From Hoylesella oralis ATCC 33269 (GTDB lineage: Bacteria; Bacteroidota; Bacteroidia; Bacteroidales; Bacteroidaceae), in assembly GCF_000185145.2 (NCBI RefSeq), contig NZ_GL833119.1:1294668-1358667 (forward strand): DNA of 64,000 bases. Direction: 5' to 3'. The notes below the pieces were generated by a model. The model was not told where the DNA came from. It did not search any database and saw nothing but the letters and a program-made list of their open reading frames with translations. Shown piece by piece: positions 26,527 to 34,631 of the stretch; the first letter of the stretch is position 1; the number at the start of each line of letters is the position of its first letter. A program made the translations under genes and the position numbers.

Positions 26527-26557
26527 TTTCCCTACCAACGAATAGGGAAACCCCTAC
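26527..26557. promoter_or_regulatory. operator-like site upstream of the Tyr-rich lipoprotein
   Basis: TTTCCCTA (26527-26534) and TAGGGAAA (26543-26550) form a perfect inverted repeat. CCCTAC also occurs as a direct repeat at 26530 and 26552, a 22-bp period. The site is about 50 bp upstream of the -7 box at 26602. A closely similar site lies at 45155-45189. Confidence 0.45.
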
Positions 26558-26601
26558 TTACAAATATAGATTTTATCATTGCAGACAAGAGACGGATAGT
26601 A

Positions 26602-26609
26602 TATCTTTG
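26602..26609 (+). promoter_or_regulatory. -7 box for the Tyr-rich lipoprotein
   Basis: TATCTTTG on the plus strand matches TAnnTTTG, 47 bp upstream of the ATG at 26656. Confidence 0.65.
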
Positions 26610-26655
26610 CAATACCGATTAGATGAATAAACAACAATATAAAAAATATAAGATT

Positions 26656-27282
26656 ATGAAAAGGATGTATAAACTTTTACCAATGGCAATAATGGTTGGA
26701 TTGCTGGCAACTTTCACCTCTTGCGACAGCGATCCGTGGTACGGAGACTATGATTATTACGACTATTACGGTAGTTGGTACGACAGCTACGATTGGTATA
26801 ACCGGCCGTTTAATTATGGCACTGATGCGCTTAACGAGGAGGCGCAAATGCTTCGCGGTATATGGGGAGGTACGCTTGTTGCACAATATACGGAGAACGG
26901 ACAGCGAGTTACGCAAAATCTGGACGTGGAATTTATCTTCGATCAGTATAATTCGAAATCGCTGAATGGTCGTGGCAGGGAGTACGATTATTATAGTGAA
27001 GGTACGGATGTGTTGAGTTTTTCGTGGTACATCGATCCGCGTACGGGCGATATTTATCTTGAATACGATCCTAACCAGTACGGAAAGAAGCGTGTTATGA
27101 GGCTGGATGCCCATAGCGTAAGCAATGGGTTCTATCTCGACAGCAGCAAGTTTAACGGAGTAATGATAGGACAGAATACCGATGAAGTGGATGAGTTTAA
27201 TCTGGAGAGGAAGACTCTTGCAAAGGCGATGACCAGAGGTACGAAGATTAATTCGGTTCCCATCAACTCGCATGCCAAGTAA
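26656..27282 (+). CDS. Tyr/Asp-rich lipoprotein of unknown function
   Basis: A 208-aa lipoprotein. The signal (MKRMYKLLPMAIMVGLLATF) ends at a lipobox Cys in FTSC. The mature N-terminus is an extreme Tyr/Asp/Trp-rich stretch (about residues 26-50: YGDYDYYDYYGSWYDSYDWY). A beta-rich domain follows (LRGIWGGTLVAQYTENGQ, VEFIFDQYN, YDYYSEGTDVLSFSWYID, GDIYLEYDPNQY), which looks lipocalin-like in outline. I do not recognise the family. I prefer the ATG at 26656 over 26623, which would leave only a few bases of leader. It has its own promoter, an operator-like site and a terminator. Confidence 0.72.
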   Translation: MKRMYKLLPMAIMVGLLATFTSCDSDPWYGDYDYYDYYGSWYDSYDWYNRPFNYGTDALNEEAQMLRGIWGGTLVAQYTENGQRVTQNLDVEFIFDQYNSKSLNGRGREYDYYSEGTDVLSFSWYIDPRTGDIYLEYDPNQYGKKRVMRLDAHSVSNGFYLDSSKFNGVMIGQNTDEVDEFNLERKTLAKAMTRGTKINSVPINSHAK

Positions 27283-27321
27283 TTGCAGGTAATAGTGTGA
27301 ATAAATAATTTCGAAAATCAT

Positions 27322-27355
27322 GGGCTGCATCTCTTATGAGGTGCGGCTCTTTTTT
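27322..27355 (+). terminator. Rho-independent terminator of the Tyr-rich lipoprotein gene
   Basis: GCTGCATCTC and GAGGTGCGGC pair around a TTAT loop (with two G-U pairs) and are followed by CTCTTTTTT. It lies 40 bp after the stop codon. Confidence 0.75.
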
Positions 27356-27648
27356 CTGTGTGCCGGCTTTTGGTAACACGCAGGCGGTATGTTTGTTTGC
27401 CTTAGAGGTAGGGTGTAAGGCTGTTAAAAAGGCGGTGTGTCGGGAATAGGGATGAGAGATAAGCGATTGGGGATGAGTGTTTGACAGTTGTGCGGTAGGG
27501 ACTTAGGTTGTCTAAATCTTTTTAAGAAAGTAATCGGGGTGCTGTTCTTTTGTCTTTGAAGACTATGACGGGGATAGACAAAATAAATTTTTGTAATCTC
27601 TTCTTTTGGGAAGAAATGGGCAGGGATTATCTATGTTTCGATATTGAA
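27356..27648. other. intergenic gap without recognisable feature
   Basis: About 290 bp between two terminators. No credible ORF, RNA gene or promoter box was seen. Confidence 0.45.
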
Positions 27649-27692
27649 ATAAACCGCATCGAACTGCAAGATGGCAGTTTGGTGCGGTTTAT
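27649..27692 (-). terminator. terminator after the nuclease gene
   Basis: ATAAACCGCA (27649-27658) and TGCGGTTTAT (27683-27692) form a perfect 10-bp stem, with an inner AACTGC/GCAGTT pairing. On the minus strand it is followed by TTCAATAT. It lies 36 bp after the nuclease stop. Confidence 0.65.
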
Positions 27693-27728
27693 CGTTGTGG
27701 ATGCAGATTGCAGAACGGCGGTGTAAAA

Positions 27729-28655
27729 TTAAAATCCCCAAGCACGTTTTACGTTGTCTATATCGAGCGTTTCTACTTGTTTTTCTATGTCGTCGGGCAA
27801 ATTGCAGAAGAAATCGATGCCGGTTTTCTTTTCCAAGTCTGCTATGTTCACGGCATAAATGCCCAGTTTGTCGTTGCTGTGGTCTTCGTTAAGATGTTCT
27901 ACCCAGAAACCTATGGCCTTGTAGCCTAATTTGTTCTTGGCAAGCAATGCCATAAAGAAGTAGCGCGGCACGATAAAACGGCTGCGAGTGTAACCCAATA
28001 TCTGCTCGCTGTTGTCGATGGTTCCGCCTTTGCATACGAATAAAGTATCAGTATTCAGGGCTAACGTGCGCACTCTTTCTTCCAATTTTGCCCATATTTT
28101 GCCGTTAAAGTTGCCTACTTGCGGCATCATGTTCGTCATATAGAACGTTTGTTCGTTGGCATCTTTCGAATAAACACGGTCTTCCGAGGCGCATATATGG
28201 CCCCGCTGATAATAGGATTTCCCTCCATCAGGGTAATAACTCCCGCTGAATTCTCCTCTTACAGGTGGTTGTTCGTTCTTGGGGACCTTGGGATCGAGCT
28301 GGAAAGGATCGCCTCCCCAAGAAGTCGAATTCCATTTATAGCGCGACCAGTTCTTCACTCTGTTGGCAGTAGTTATCTCGAAACACGTCCATCTTTGTGC
28401 GCGTTTCGTGTGGTCCCATTCGAGTGCATACGTCATACCGTATTGCGTTGTCGAGTGTACAATGACTTCGCTGCTGCCTCCTTTTACTTTCGGAAACTCC
28501 AAATGCGTAATTTCAGCAGGCATATTTGCCGTAGCTATGTTTTTATTAGCATTGGTTTCGGCCTTGTTGCCTCCGTTATCTTCGCTGTCATTGCCGCATG
28601 CCGATAAGGCTACCGCCGCAATTATAGCCATCGATATGGCTTTCCATCCGTTCAT
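27729..28655 (-). CDS. lipoprotein DNA/RNA non-specific endonuclease (NUC1 family)
   Basis: A 308-aa surface or periplasmic nuclease. The lipoprotein signal ends with the lipobox LSAC (Cys 20), followed by an Asn/Gly-rich linker. The beta-beta-alpha-metal catalytic domain carries R-G-H at 151-153 (SYYQRGHICASEDR), with H153 the general base. The metal-binding segment is NMMPQVGNFNGKIWAKLE (N184, E192). The usual D-R-G-H motif here reads Q-R-G-H; the Arg and His are kept, so activity is likely. The gene lies next to rpmE2 and close to OB-fold lipoproteins and a TonB-dependent receptor, which fits extracellular nucleic-acid degradation. Confidence 0.9.
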   Translation of the reverse strand: MNGWKAISMAIIAAVALSACGNDSEDNGGNKAETNANKNIATANMPAEITHLEFPKVKGGSSEVIVHSTTQYGMTYALEWDHTKRAQRWTCFEITTANRVKNWSRYKWNSTSWGGDPFQLDPKVPKNEQPPVRGEFSGSYYPDGGKSYYQRGHICASEDRVYSKDANEQTFYMTNMMPQVGNFNGKIWAKLEERVRTLALNTDTLFVCKGGTIDNSEQILGYTRSRFIVPRYFFMALLAKNKLGYKAIGFWVEHLNEDHSNDKLGIYAVNIADLEKKTGIDFFCNLPDDIEKQVETLDIDNVKRAWGF

Positions 28656-28678
28656 AGATACATGTTTAAATAAAAAAA

Positions 28679-28716
28679 GTGCGTGCTAACGTATGTGCAA
28701 TTACGTTAGGACGCAC
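28679..28716 (-). terminator. terminator after rpmE2
   Basis: GTGCGT-G-CTAACGTA (28679-28693) pairs with TACGTTAG-G-ACGCAC (28702-28716), a 14-bp stem with one mismatch. On the minus strand it is followed by TTTTTTTATTT. It is a strong terminator, 36 bp after the rpmE2 stop. Confidence 0.8.
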
Positions 28717-28751
28717 CTCTTTCAATTATATTCTAAAAGCTGATTGATATA

Positions 28752-29003
28752 TTATTTCTTCAACTTGCCGTAGCGGTTCATGAAGCGGTCTACACGACCT
28801 GCTGTGTCGACAAGCTTGCTCTTACCTGTATAGAATGGGTGAGAGGTGCTTGAAATTTCCACTTTTACCACCGGATAAGTTTCGCCTTCAAACTCTACAG
28901 TATCATTTGTTTTGCATGTAGACTTGGTAAGGAACATATCGCCGTTGGACATATCTTTGAATACAACGGGGCGATAGTTTTCGGGATGAATACCTTTTTT
29001 CAT
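28752..29003 (-). CDS. rpmE2: 50S ribosomal protein L31, type B
   Basis: An 83-aa ribosomal protein. [17 protein letters not shown] at the start and the [20 protein letters not shown] segment identify L31. The CxxC zinc ribbon of type A L31 is missing, so this is the zinc-independent type B. It has its own -7 box and terminator and seems to be transcribed alone. Confidence 0.96.
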   Translation of the reverse strand: MKKGIHPENYRPVVFKDMSNGDMFLTKSTCKTNDTVEFEGETYPVVKVEISSTSHPFYTGKSKLVDTAGRVDRFMNRYGKLKK

Positions 29004-29039
29004 TTTAATATGTATTTATAATAATCGTTGTTTGGGCTG

Positions 29040-29047
29040 CAAAATTA
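29040..29047 (-). promoter_or_regulatory. -7 box for rpmE2
   Basis: The minus strand reads TAATTTTG (TAnnTTTG), 37 bp upstream of the rpmE2 start. Confidence 0.6.
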
Positions 29048-29082
29048 CGAAGAATTTCGTAATCAGCCAAATATAAGATATA

Positions 29083-30501
29083 TTATTTTACGATTAGGTT
29101 TCTTAGTTGCCATGTACCGGCAGTTGTTGTGGTTGACTTATATTCAAAGGCTATGCGTACGTTTGCCTTGCCTACGAAGGCTTGCAGATCGGCTGTTGTG
29201 GCGACGAAAGTAAAGTCTTTGTTTGTTACTGTTGCGCTTAATGTGAGCGGTGTCCATGTTGCAGTAGACGGTTTCCCGCTGTTATAGTCGGTAGAAACGA
29301 GTACCTTGATTTCATCGGCCACGGTTCCGAAGTATCTACCTGCCTGTTCAAACGAGAGCGTAGCTTTGGTAACGCTGCTTAAATCCAATGCCGGAGAGAT
29401 GAGCCAGCTATCGCTTGTCACTCTTACTTTATTGATGTATGCGGTTGCTTTGGCGCATTTATATTTAGTATCTGCCTGCCATACGGTTGTTCCTGCTGCA
29501 AGATCGACTTCGTTGGCAACGGTGAATTTTCCTAAACTTGTAGCAAATGTCTCATTGAGAATGGCATCAGAAGCTGCTCCGGGCTTAGTTCCGGCGGTCT
29601 TGCCGTCGATTTCTGCATAGGTTACAGATTTAATGCCGGGCTGTCCGTAGTACTTTGTAATCTCTCCGTAGAGAAGCACTTCTTTACCCAAATGAGTCTT
29701 GTTGTCTTTCAGATTGACCGCAGTACGGACGGCATTTGCCGGCAATTGTACCGGCATACATTTGGTAATGTCTTTTTCGGTAGCCGTCGCAGCAATCAAG
29801 ACATTGGATGTTACCGTGCATGTATCGGAGGAGAAACGGGCTCCGTCTTTAGCTGTTTTGCCGTAAATATAACCTACGATGAAGCCTTTTGTATATACAT
29901 TCGAGGCCGTGCCCTTGGCAATGGCCGCCGTAACATTATAGGGTGAAGCCTCCGTTCCGTCGCCCTTGGCCTCTACAGAAGGCGTGGTGCCGCCGCCGTT
30001 TTCATCTTTTTTGCCGTTGAGCGAGTAGATGTAAGTTTGGCCTTTGCCTACTGTTTCGGGGGTATTGCCATTATAGTTTACGAACGGACCATAGATAACA
30101 ACCTCGTCGCCCACCTTGATTTGATCTTCGGCCGTAAATTTTTTGTTGCCGAGATAATAGCCCTGATAGATGTAAAGCTGATTTTTTGCTGTACCGTCAT
30201 CAGAGATGTAATAGGTTGCATTGCCGTAGGTTTGAGTTTCAACACTCTTGATTGAGACAATTTTACCTTTAACGTAAATCGGTTCTGAGTTCACGTTTGC
30301 AGCGAGAGCCTTAATCTTTTGCAAGGCTGCCGCTACGTTGTAAGGATCGGCCTCCGTACCGCTACCTGCAGGAGTAATCTCTGTTGTCGTACCGCCACCG
30401 TTATTGTTAGGATCGTTGTAAGGTGCCGGAACATCTTCACAACTTGTAAATGTCGTGGCTGCCATAGCCAAAACGAGTAATGAATAGAATAGCTTTTTCA
30501 T
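29083..30501 (-). CDS. lipoprotein with two OB-fold-like (DUF6359-type) domains and a C-terminal jelly-roll domain
   Basis: A 472-aa lipoprotein. The signal MKKLFYSLLVLAMAATTFTS is followed by lipobox Cys 21. Two similar domains follow, each opening with G-T/S-x-x-x-P-Y-N-V: about residues 47-165 (GTEADPYNVAAAL, PIYVKGKIVSI, KVGDEVVIYGPFV) and 178-305 (GTEASPYNVTAAI, VYTKGFIVGYI, LGKEVLLYGEI). These match DUF6359, an OB-fold family. The C-terminal 160 residues (DSWLISPALDLSS, VSTDYNSGKPSTATWTPL, VRIAFEYKST) match the choice-of-anchor J type jelly-roll domain. It lies 24 bp downstream of a related lipoprotein gene. OB folds bind nucleic acids or oligosaccharides; the ligand is inferred only from context. 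Confidence 0.82.
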   Translation of the reverse strand: MKKLFYSLLVLAMAATTFTSCEDVPAPYNDPNNNGGGTTTEITPAGSGTEADPYNVAAALQKIKALAANVNSEPIYVKGKIVSIKSVETQTYGNATYYISDDGTAKNQLYIYQGYYLGNKKFTAEDQIKVGDEVVIYGPFVNYNGNTPETVGKGQTYIYSLNGKKDENGGGTTPSVEAKGDGTEASPYNVTAAIAKGTASNVYTKGFIVGYIYGKTAKDGARFSSDTCTVTSNVLIAATATEKDITKCMPVQLPANAVRTAVNLKDNKTHLGKEVLLYGEITKYYGQPGIKSVTYAEIDGKTAGTKPGAASDAILNETFATSLGKFTVANEVDLAAGTTVWQADTKYKCAKATAYINKVRVTSDSWLISPALDLSSVTKATLSFEQAGRYFGTVADEIKVLVSTDYNSGKPSTATWTPLTLSATVTNKDFTFVATTADLQAFVGKANVRIAFEYKSTTTTAGTWQLRNLIVK

Positions 30502-30525
30502 CTTGTTTTATATCTTTATTTTTGT

Positions 30526-31869
30526 TTATTCTACGGTAAAGTTTTTTACTTCCCAAGTAGGAGCGCATGCAGAAGTACTCTTATAATGGAAAGCAATGCG
30601 TATTTTCTTTCCCTTATAGGTGTTCAGAGAGGTCGTACCCGTAACGAATTTCCAATCGCTGCCGGCAGGATATTGGGAAAGAGTGAGTGGTGTCCACGTA
30701 GCAGAAGCCGGATCTCCACTCTGATAATCGGTACTGATTGTAACTTGAGCGAAGTTGCTAAGCGTGTTCCCTTGTAGGAAATTCAACGCCTGATCTACAG
30801 AGAGTGAGGCTGTTGCGGCCTTTGTAAGATCGATAGACGGACTGATGAGCCAGCTTTCTGCTGCCACATTGGCGTGAGAGGCTGTCACGTATGCCGTCGC
30901 CTTCATACCGAAATTGGCAGATACCCAGCTCCATACGTTGGCAAGTTCTGTAGGAAGAGTGGTGTTGAAAATGGTGAAGTCTCCTTGACTTTCTGCGAAA
31001 CTTTGCTGATAAATGGCTTTCGGAGCCTCTTCGATATCACCAGTACTGCGTATCAGGATTTGCCATGTGTCGCGGAAGCGCGTAAAGATACCGGTGATAT
31101 TCAGTACTTCTGTCGGCATTACCATATTGGCGAAATCGGCATAGGTACTGGTTCTAACCACGATGTTGTTATGCCCTTGTATAGCGCGGTTTACGTTGTT
31201 GGCGGTGAGTTGCACGCTTCCGTCGTTGGGAGCGAATACGGCTTTGCCGTCTGCATCTTTCAGTTTCACCTTTTTGAGCGTCATTAATTTACCGCAATTT
31301 TCTGCTAAATAGGTTTGATCACCTATCTTACTCAAGTCGAAGTCTGTCGGTTTGACTTTCGAAGCATCGGGAGTTCCAAGTATTTTATGGTGCGTACTCC
31401 ATGCGTAGCGGTTCATTCTGCCTACTGACTGTGTACCGTTTTTGTTCGTATAAACGGCTCCTATCTGCGGCTGCATGCCGTAGCCACCGATGACCAACCC
31501 CTTGAGTGATACAAGTATTTGTTGACCTACGGGCAATGAACCGTGTAGTCCGCCCTGTCCGATGGAGATGATAATGGCGCCGGTTTCATCTTGCAGAGCA
31601 ATGCTGTTATAGATATTGCCCTCGATATCGTTGCCTGTAACATAACCTTTTATCTGGATATCTTCGCTTATCTGTTCCATGCCGTTCGATGAAATAGTAC
31701 TGGCATATTTGGTTTTCAGAGCAGCTATGGAAACGACATTGGTTTCTTGCAGTTCGTTATTGCCGTAAGGAGGCATGCCGTTTCCCTGCGGATCGGCATA
31801 ATCTTCGCCCATACAAGATACGAAGAGCGTACAGATAAGCACGAACAGAATATATTTCAAATCTTTCAT
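30526..31869 (-). CDS. DUF5689-type lipoprotein with C-terminal jelly-roll domain
   Basis: A 447-aa lipoprotein. The signal ends in lipobox FVSC (Cys 19). The middle part (IQIKGYVTGNDIEGNIYNS, ALQDETGAIIISIG, VGQQILVSLKGLVIGGYG, NCGKLMTLKKVKLKD) matches DUF5689, an OB-fold-like domain of Bacteroidota surface proteins. The C-terminal region (ESWLISPSIDLTKA, ISTDYQSGDPASATWTPLTL, RIAFHYKST) is clearly related to the C-terminus of the next gene, so the two arose by duplication. It sits 12 bp after the TonB-dependent receptor gene and 24 bp before its relative, as in an operon. Its likely place is the outer membrane as a surface-exposed partner of that receptor. Confidence 0.82.
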   Translation of the reverse strand: MKDLKYILFVLICTLFVSCMGEDYADPQGNGMPPYGNNELQETNVVSIAALKTKYASTISSNGMEQISEDIQIKGYVTGNDIEGNIYNSIALQDETGAIIISIGQGGLHGSLPVGQQILVSLKGLVIGGYGMQPQIGAVYTNKNGTQSVGRMNRYAWSTHHKILGTPDASKVKPTDFDLSKIGDQTYLAENCGKLMTLKKVKLKDADGKAVFAPNDGSVQLTANNVNRAIQGHNNIVVRTSTYADFANMVMPTEVLNITGIFTRFRDTWQILIRSTGDIEEAPKAIYQQSFAESQGDFTIFNTTLPTELANVWSWVSANFGMKATAYVTASHANVAAESWLISPSIDLTKAATASLSVDQALNFLQGNTLSNFAQVTISTDYQSGDPASATWTPLTLSQYPAGSDWKFVTGTTSLNTYKGKKIRIAFHYKSTSACAPTWEVKNFTVE

Positions 31870-31881
31870 TTCGATAAACTT

Positions 31882-34440
31882 TTAGAATTTATATGCTATG
31901 TTGATCATGCCGTTTGTGCCGAATGCGTGATACACTTTCGGGTTACGAGAGAACTTATAAGAACGGTAATTGCTTAACGTTCCGTCGTTGTTGGTCGTAT
32001 AGTCGCTTCTGCTTTGTTCGTAACCTCCTGTAACAATCTTCTGATTATTCAGTATGTTGGTCACCATGAGGTTAATGGAGAGTGAACCATGCTTTAGGTA
32101 TATGTTCTTTCCGATACTGCCATCGAGCATGAAACCGCCGTGCCCTTTCATCTGTTCGGGTACGATGTAATTGCCCAAGTTGTCTACCTGACCGCTGATT
32201 TTCAGTGAACTTTCGAAGCGATAATTGGGTACATACGACAGATAGATGCGGTCGTAATAGTTGCCGTTCAGGTCGATGAACCAGCCTTTCTGGTGGTAAC
32301 TCAGTCCCAGACTTGCCGTAGTAAGCGGCGTACCCGACTCGCGCATGTTCTTATTATATACCTTTTCGTCTACATAAACACCTTTTGTAGAAACCAAATA
32401 GCGTGCCTGTGCATTATTTATGTTTTTGGCTTCATTCCACGAACCGATAGCTTTAAGATCTAAGAACGAAGTAAGTTTGAACCTCAAGCCCAGCTCTACG
32501 CCGTAGTATTCTTTCTTGATACCGGTCATAGATACATAGGAGAATGCATTTACATCGTCGTAGTAGAAGTTCTGCCACTCCGTGATGTGGTCTACATAAC
32601 TATAATATGCGTTCAAATTGGCATGCAGCCAAGGACTCTGGTACTGATAACCGAAATCGCTGCTGAACACATGTTCGTCTTTTAGATTATTCACAAAGTC
32701 GTTGTTCATTTCGGGAGATACGAACGCTGCATTGGCATTCGGTGCACGCCATTCATAGCCGGCACCCAATGAAAACGTATTTCCTGCGCCTGCATTAAAT
32801 ATCATGCTTGCCTTTCCGCCGGCCTCTCCGAACCTTGCATAACCGCTCTTTCCGAAAGAATTGTTAGCAAACAAGCCGTTGCGCATGTTGCCTCTGCGTG
32901 CCATGTCCGTAGCCCCGAACTTTCCGGCAGCCATCAAATGCCAGCGACCGGTATTTACTGCATAGTTAGTCCACACAAGGCCTTTATGCACAAGAATATC
33001 GTAATCGTAGCCGAACTTGTCGCCTTCGTAAACAAGACGCCCGAGGTTATTGGGCCCTGCAGTATTCAAATCGTACTGAATACGCGGATCGTTAGCGCTG
33101 TAAGTTCCCAGTGCATACGTGTTTATGTTATGGAAAGAAGATGCTCCCAGCATATCTTCCATGGTCTGATAGTGGTGCCCTTTGTTCTGTCCGAGCATGA
33201 AACCTAAGTTCCATACGGCATTCTTGTTGAGTTGAGTCGTCAGTGTCGAGGCCAAATTAAAGCGCAGGTTGTCGATATGTTTTGCCTGAATAAAATACAA
33301 AGCGTCGCTGCCATTGAGGGCTGCCTGCTTGTTGGCGTAGTAGAGTTGATCCCAGTTGATCTGGCGATTGGCCTTGCTTGCTTTCCAAAAGTTGTATGCC
33401 GAGTTCCAGTCTGCCAATGCTTGAGCGGTGCGATACCGTGTATCCGTTGCATCCCACACGTCGTAGTACGAACTCGGCAACGCCTTCCAATAGTCGGGTT
33501 GCGGGTTCTCTGAGTTGTTATAATTGAGCTTCGTACTCTTATACATGCTATAAGAACCGAACAAAGTCGTTGTAAGTTTCATATCTTTATTGATGTCCCA
33601 ATCCCATGTGAATAGGGCGGAAGGCGCGAAATCATTAACAACTCTCGAGTTTCTTTTATGCCCATTCTGGTATCCCCAATAAGGGTTATAGTAATAATCA
33701 TTGGCAAGCCAGTACGCTTCTTCGGTCGAAGCACCCTGCGTGGAGCGCTCTGTAGGATTGCCCCATGTAGAGAATGAGAGGCTGTGACCGTTGTTCCACT
33801 TCTTCTGAACGCCGAAGAAATAAGACAAAGCATTATAGAATGTGCCTTCTACATAGCCTCTGTTGGCCCATCGGTAAGTAATGTTGGCGGCGATAGCCCA
33901 GCCTTTATTGTTAAATCCGGAGGCGTATGTGTACATGCCCCGGAGGGTATAATTGCGGTTTGCTCCGCTTAAAGTAAGGCGATGCCCTGCCGCCATATTT
34001 CCCGCACGGAAGTTATAATTGTTGCTTCCAGCCATGCCCGGAATAGCGAAGTTGTTACTTTCGAAAGGCAAAGCGAAGTCGATATTTCGTGTTTGTTGGT
34101 TCAGACCGCCCACCAAGGAGTAACGAAATTGACCGGATTCCATATCGTTCATGGGTGCTCCATTGATGTAAACGTCGTTATATTTCTGGTTGAAAGCACG
34201 ATATCGGAAACGTAATGGGGAAAACAGATATCCCACTTCGGAAGCATAAACATTGGTGTTGGAGTTCATGATCGTGACATTTTGCGACATATTATCGTCT
34301 TCTCCCAACTGTGCTTCTGTAAAAGTAAATGCCGATTCGTCTATTGTTTTAGCTTTCTGTCCGTCGGTTTCGCCTTTTTGGGCAAAGACTAAAGGGGAAT
34401 AACATAAAGCTATCACAGCTAATTTCAGCTTGTTCTGCAT
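31882..34440 (-). CDS. TonB-dependent receptor-like outer membrane protein
   Basis: An 852-aa outer membrane beta-barrel protein. The signal peptide ends near CYSPLVFAQ. A short N-terminal segment is followed by a reduced plug (NDVYINGAPMNDMESGQ, the V-x-x-N-G-x-P-M-x-D pattern). Then comes a long barrel rich in Tyr/Trp/Asn and a C-terminal Phe (INIAYKF, the Bam signal). The carboxypeptidase-D-like domain that precedes the plug in SusC-type receptors is absent, and no classical TonB box is obvious. Import through TonB is therefore likely but not certain. It is the first gene of a three-gene unit with two OB-fold lipoproteins. Confidence 0.83.
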   Translation of the reverse strand: MQNKLKLAVIALCYSPLVFAQKGETDGQKAKTIDESAFTFTEAQLGEDDNMSQNVTIMNSNTNVYASEVGYLFSPLRFRYRAFNQKYNDVYINGAPMNDMESGQFRYSLVGGLNQQTRNIDFALPFESNNFAIPGMAGSNNYNFRAGNMAAGHRLTLSGANRNYTLRGMYTYASGFNNKGWAIAANITYRWANRGYVEGTFYNALSYFFGVQKKWNNGHSLSFSTWGNPTERSTQGASTEEAYWLANDYYYNPYWGYQNGHKRNSRVVNDFAPSALFTWDWDINKDMKLTTTLFGSYSMYKSTKLNYNNSENPQPDYWKALPSSYYDVWDATDTRYRTAQALADWNSAYNFWKASKANRQINWDQLYYANKQAALNGSDALYFIQAKHIDNLRFNLASTLTTQLNKNAVWNLGFMLGQNKGHHYQTMEDMLGASSFHNINTYALGTYSANDPRIQYDLNTAGPNNLGRLVYEGDKFGYDYDILVHKGLVWTNYAVNTGRWHLMAAGKFGATDMARRGNMRNGLFANNSFGKSGYARFGEAGGKASMIFNAGAGNTFSLGAGYEWRAPNANAAFVSPEMNNDFVNNLKDEHVFSSDFGYQYQSPWLHANLNAYYSYVDHITEWQNFYYDDVNAFSYVSMTGIKKEYYGVELGLRFKLTSFLDLKAIGSWNEAKNINNAQARYLVSTKGVYVDEKVYNKNMRESGTPLTTASLGLSYHQKGWFIDLNGNYYDRIYLSYVPNYRFESSLKISGQVDNLGNYIVPEQMKGHGGFMLDGSIGKNIYLKHGSLSINLMVTNILNNQKIVTGGYEQSRSDYTTNNDGTLSNYRSYKFSRNPKVYHAFGTNGMINIAYKF

Positions 34441-34474
34441 AGTCGATTAATTAATAGATATTACACATTTGGTG

Positions 34475-34482
34475 CAAAGTAA
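34475..34482 (-). promoter_or_regulatory. probable -7 box for the receptor/lipoprotein operon
   Basis: The minus strand reads TTACTTTG, one mismatch from TAnnTTTG, 34 bp upstream of the start at 34440. Confidence 0.4.
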
Positions 34483-34557
34483 CGAAATATATTTTAAAAA
34501 AGAGAACCTTTTTATTTAATTTTTCACGAAACATTCTATTTTGTCATATTAATTACC

Positions 34558-34565
34558 GATATTTG
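34558..34565 (+). promoter_or_regulatory. possible -7 box for the DNase I-like gene
   Basis: GATATTTG on the plus strand differs from TAnnTTTG at the first base only, 66 bp upstream of the ATG. It faces away from the receptor promoter. Confidence 0.3.
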
Positions 34566-34631
34566 CAAAACTTTATAAACATGTTGATTTAGCGTGCTTT
34601 TTAGCATGGTACTTAAAAACAAATGAAGTAA

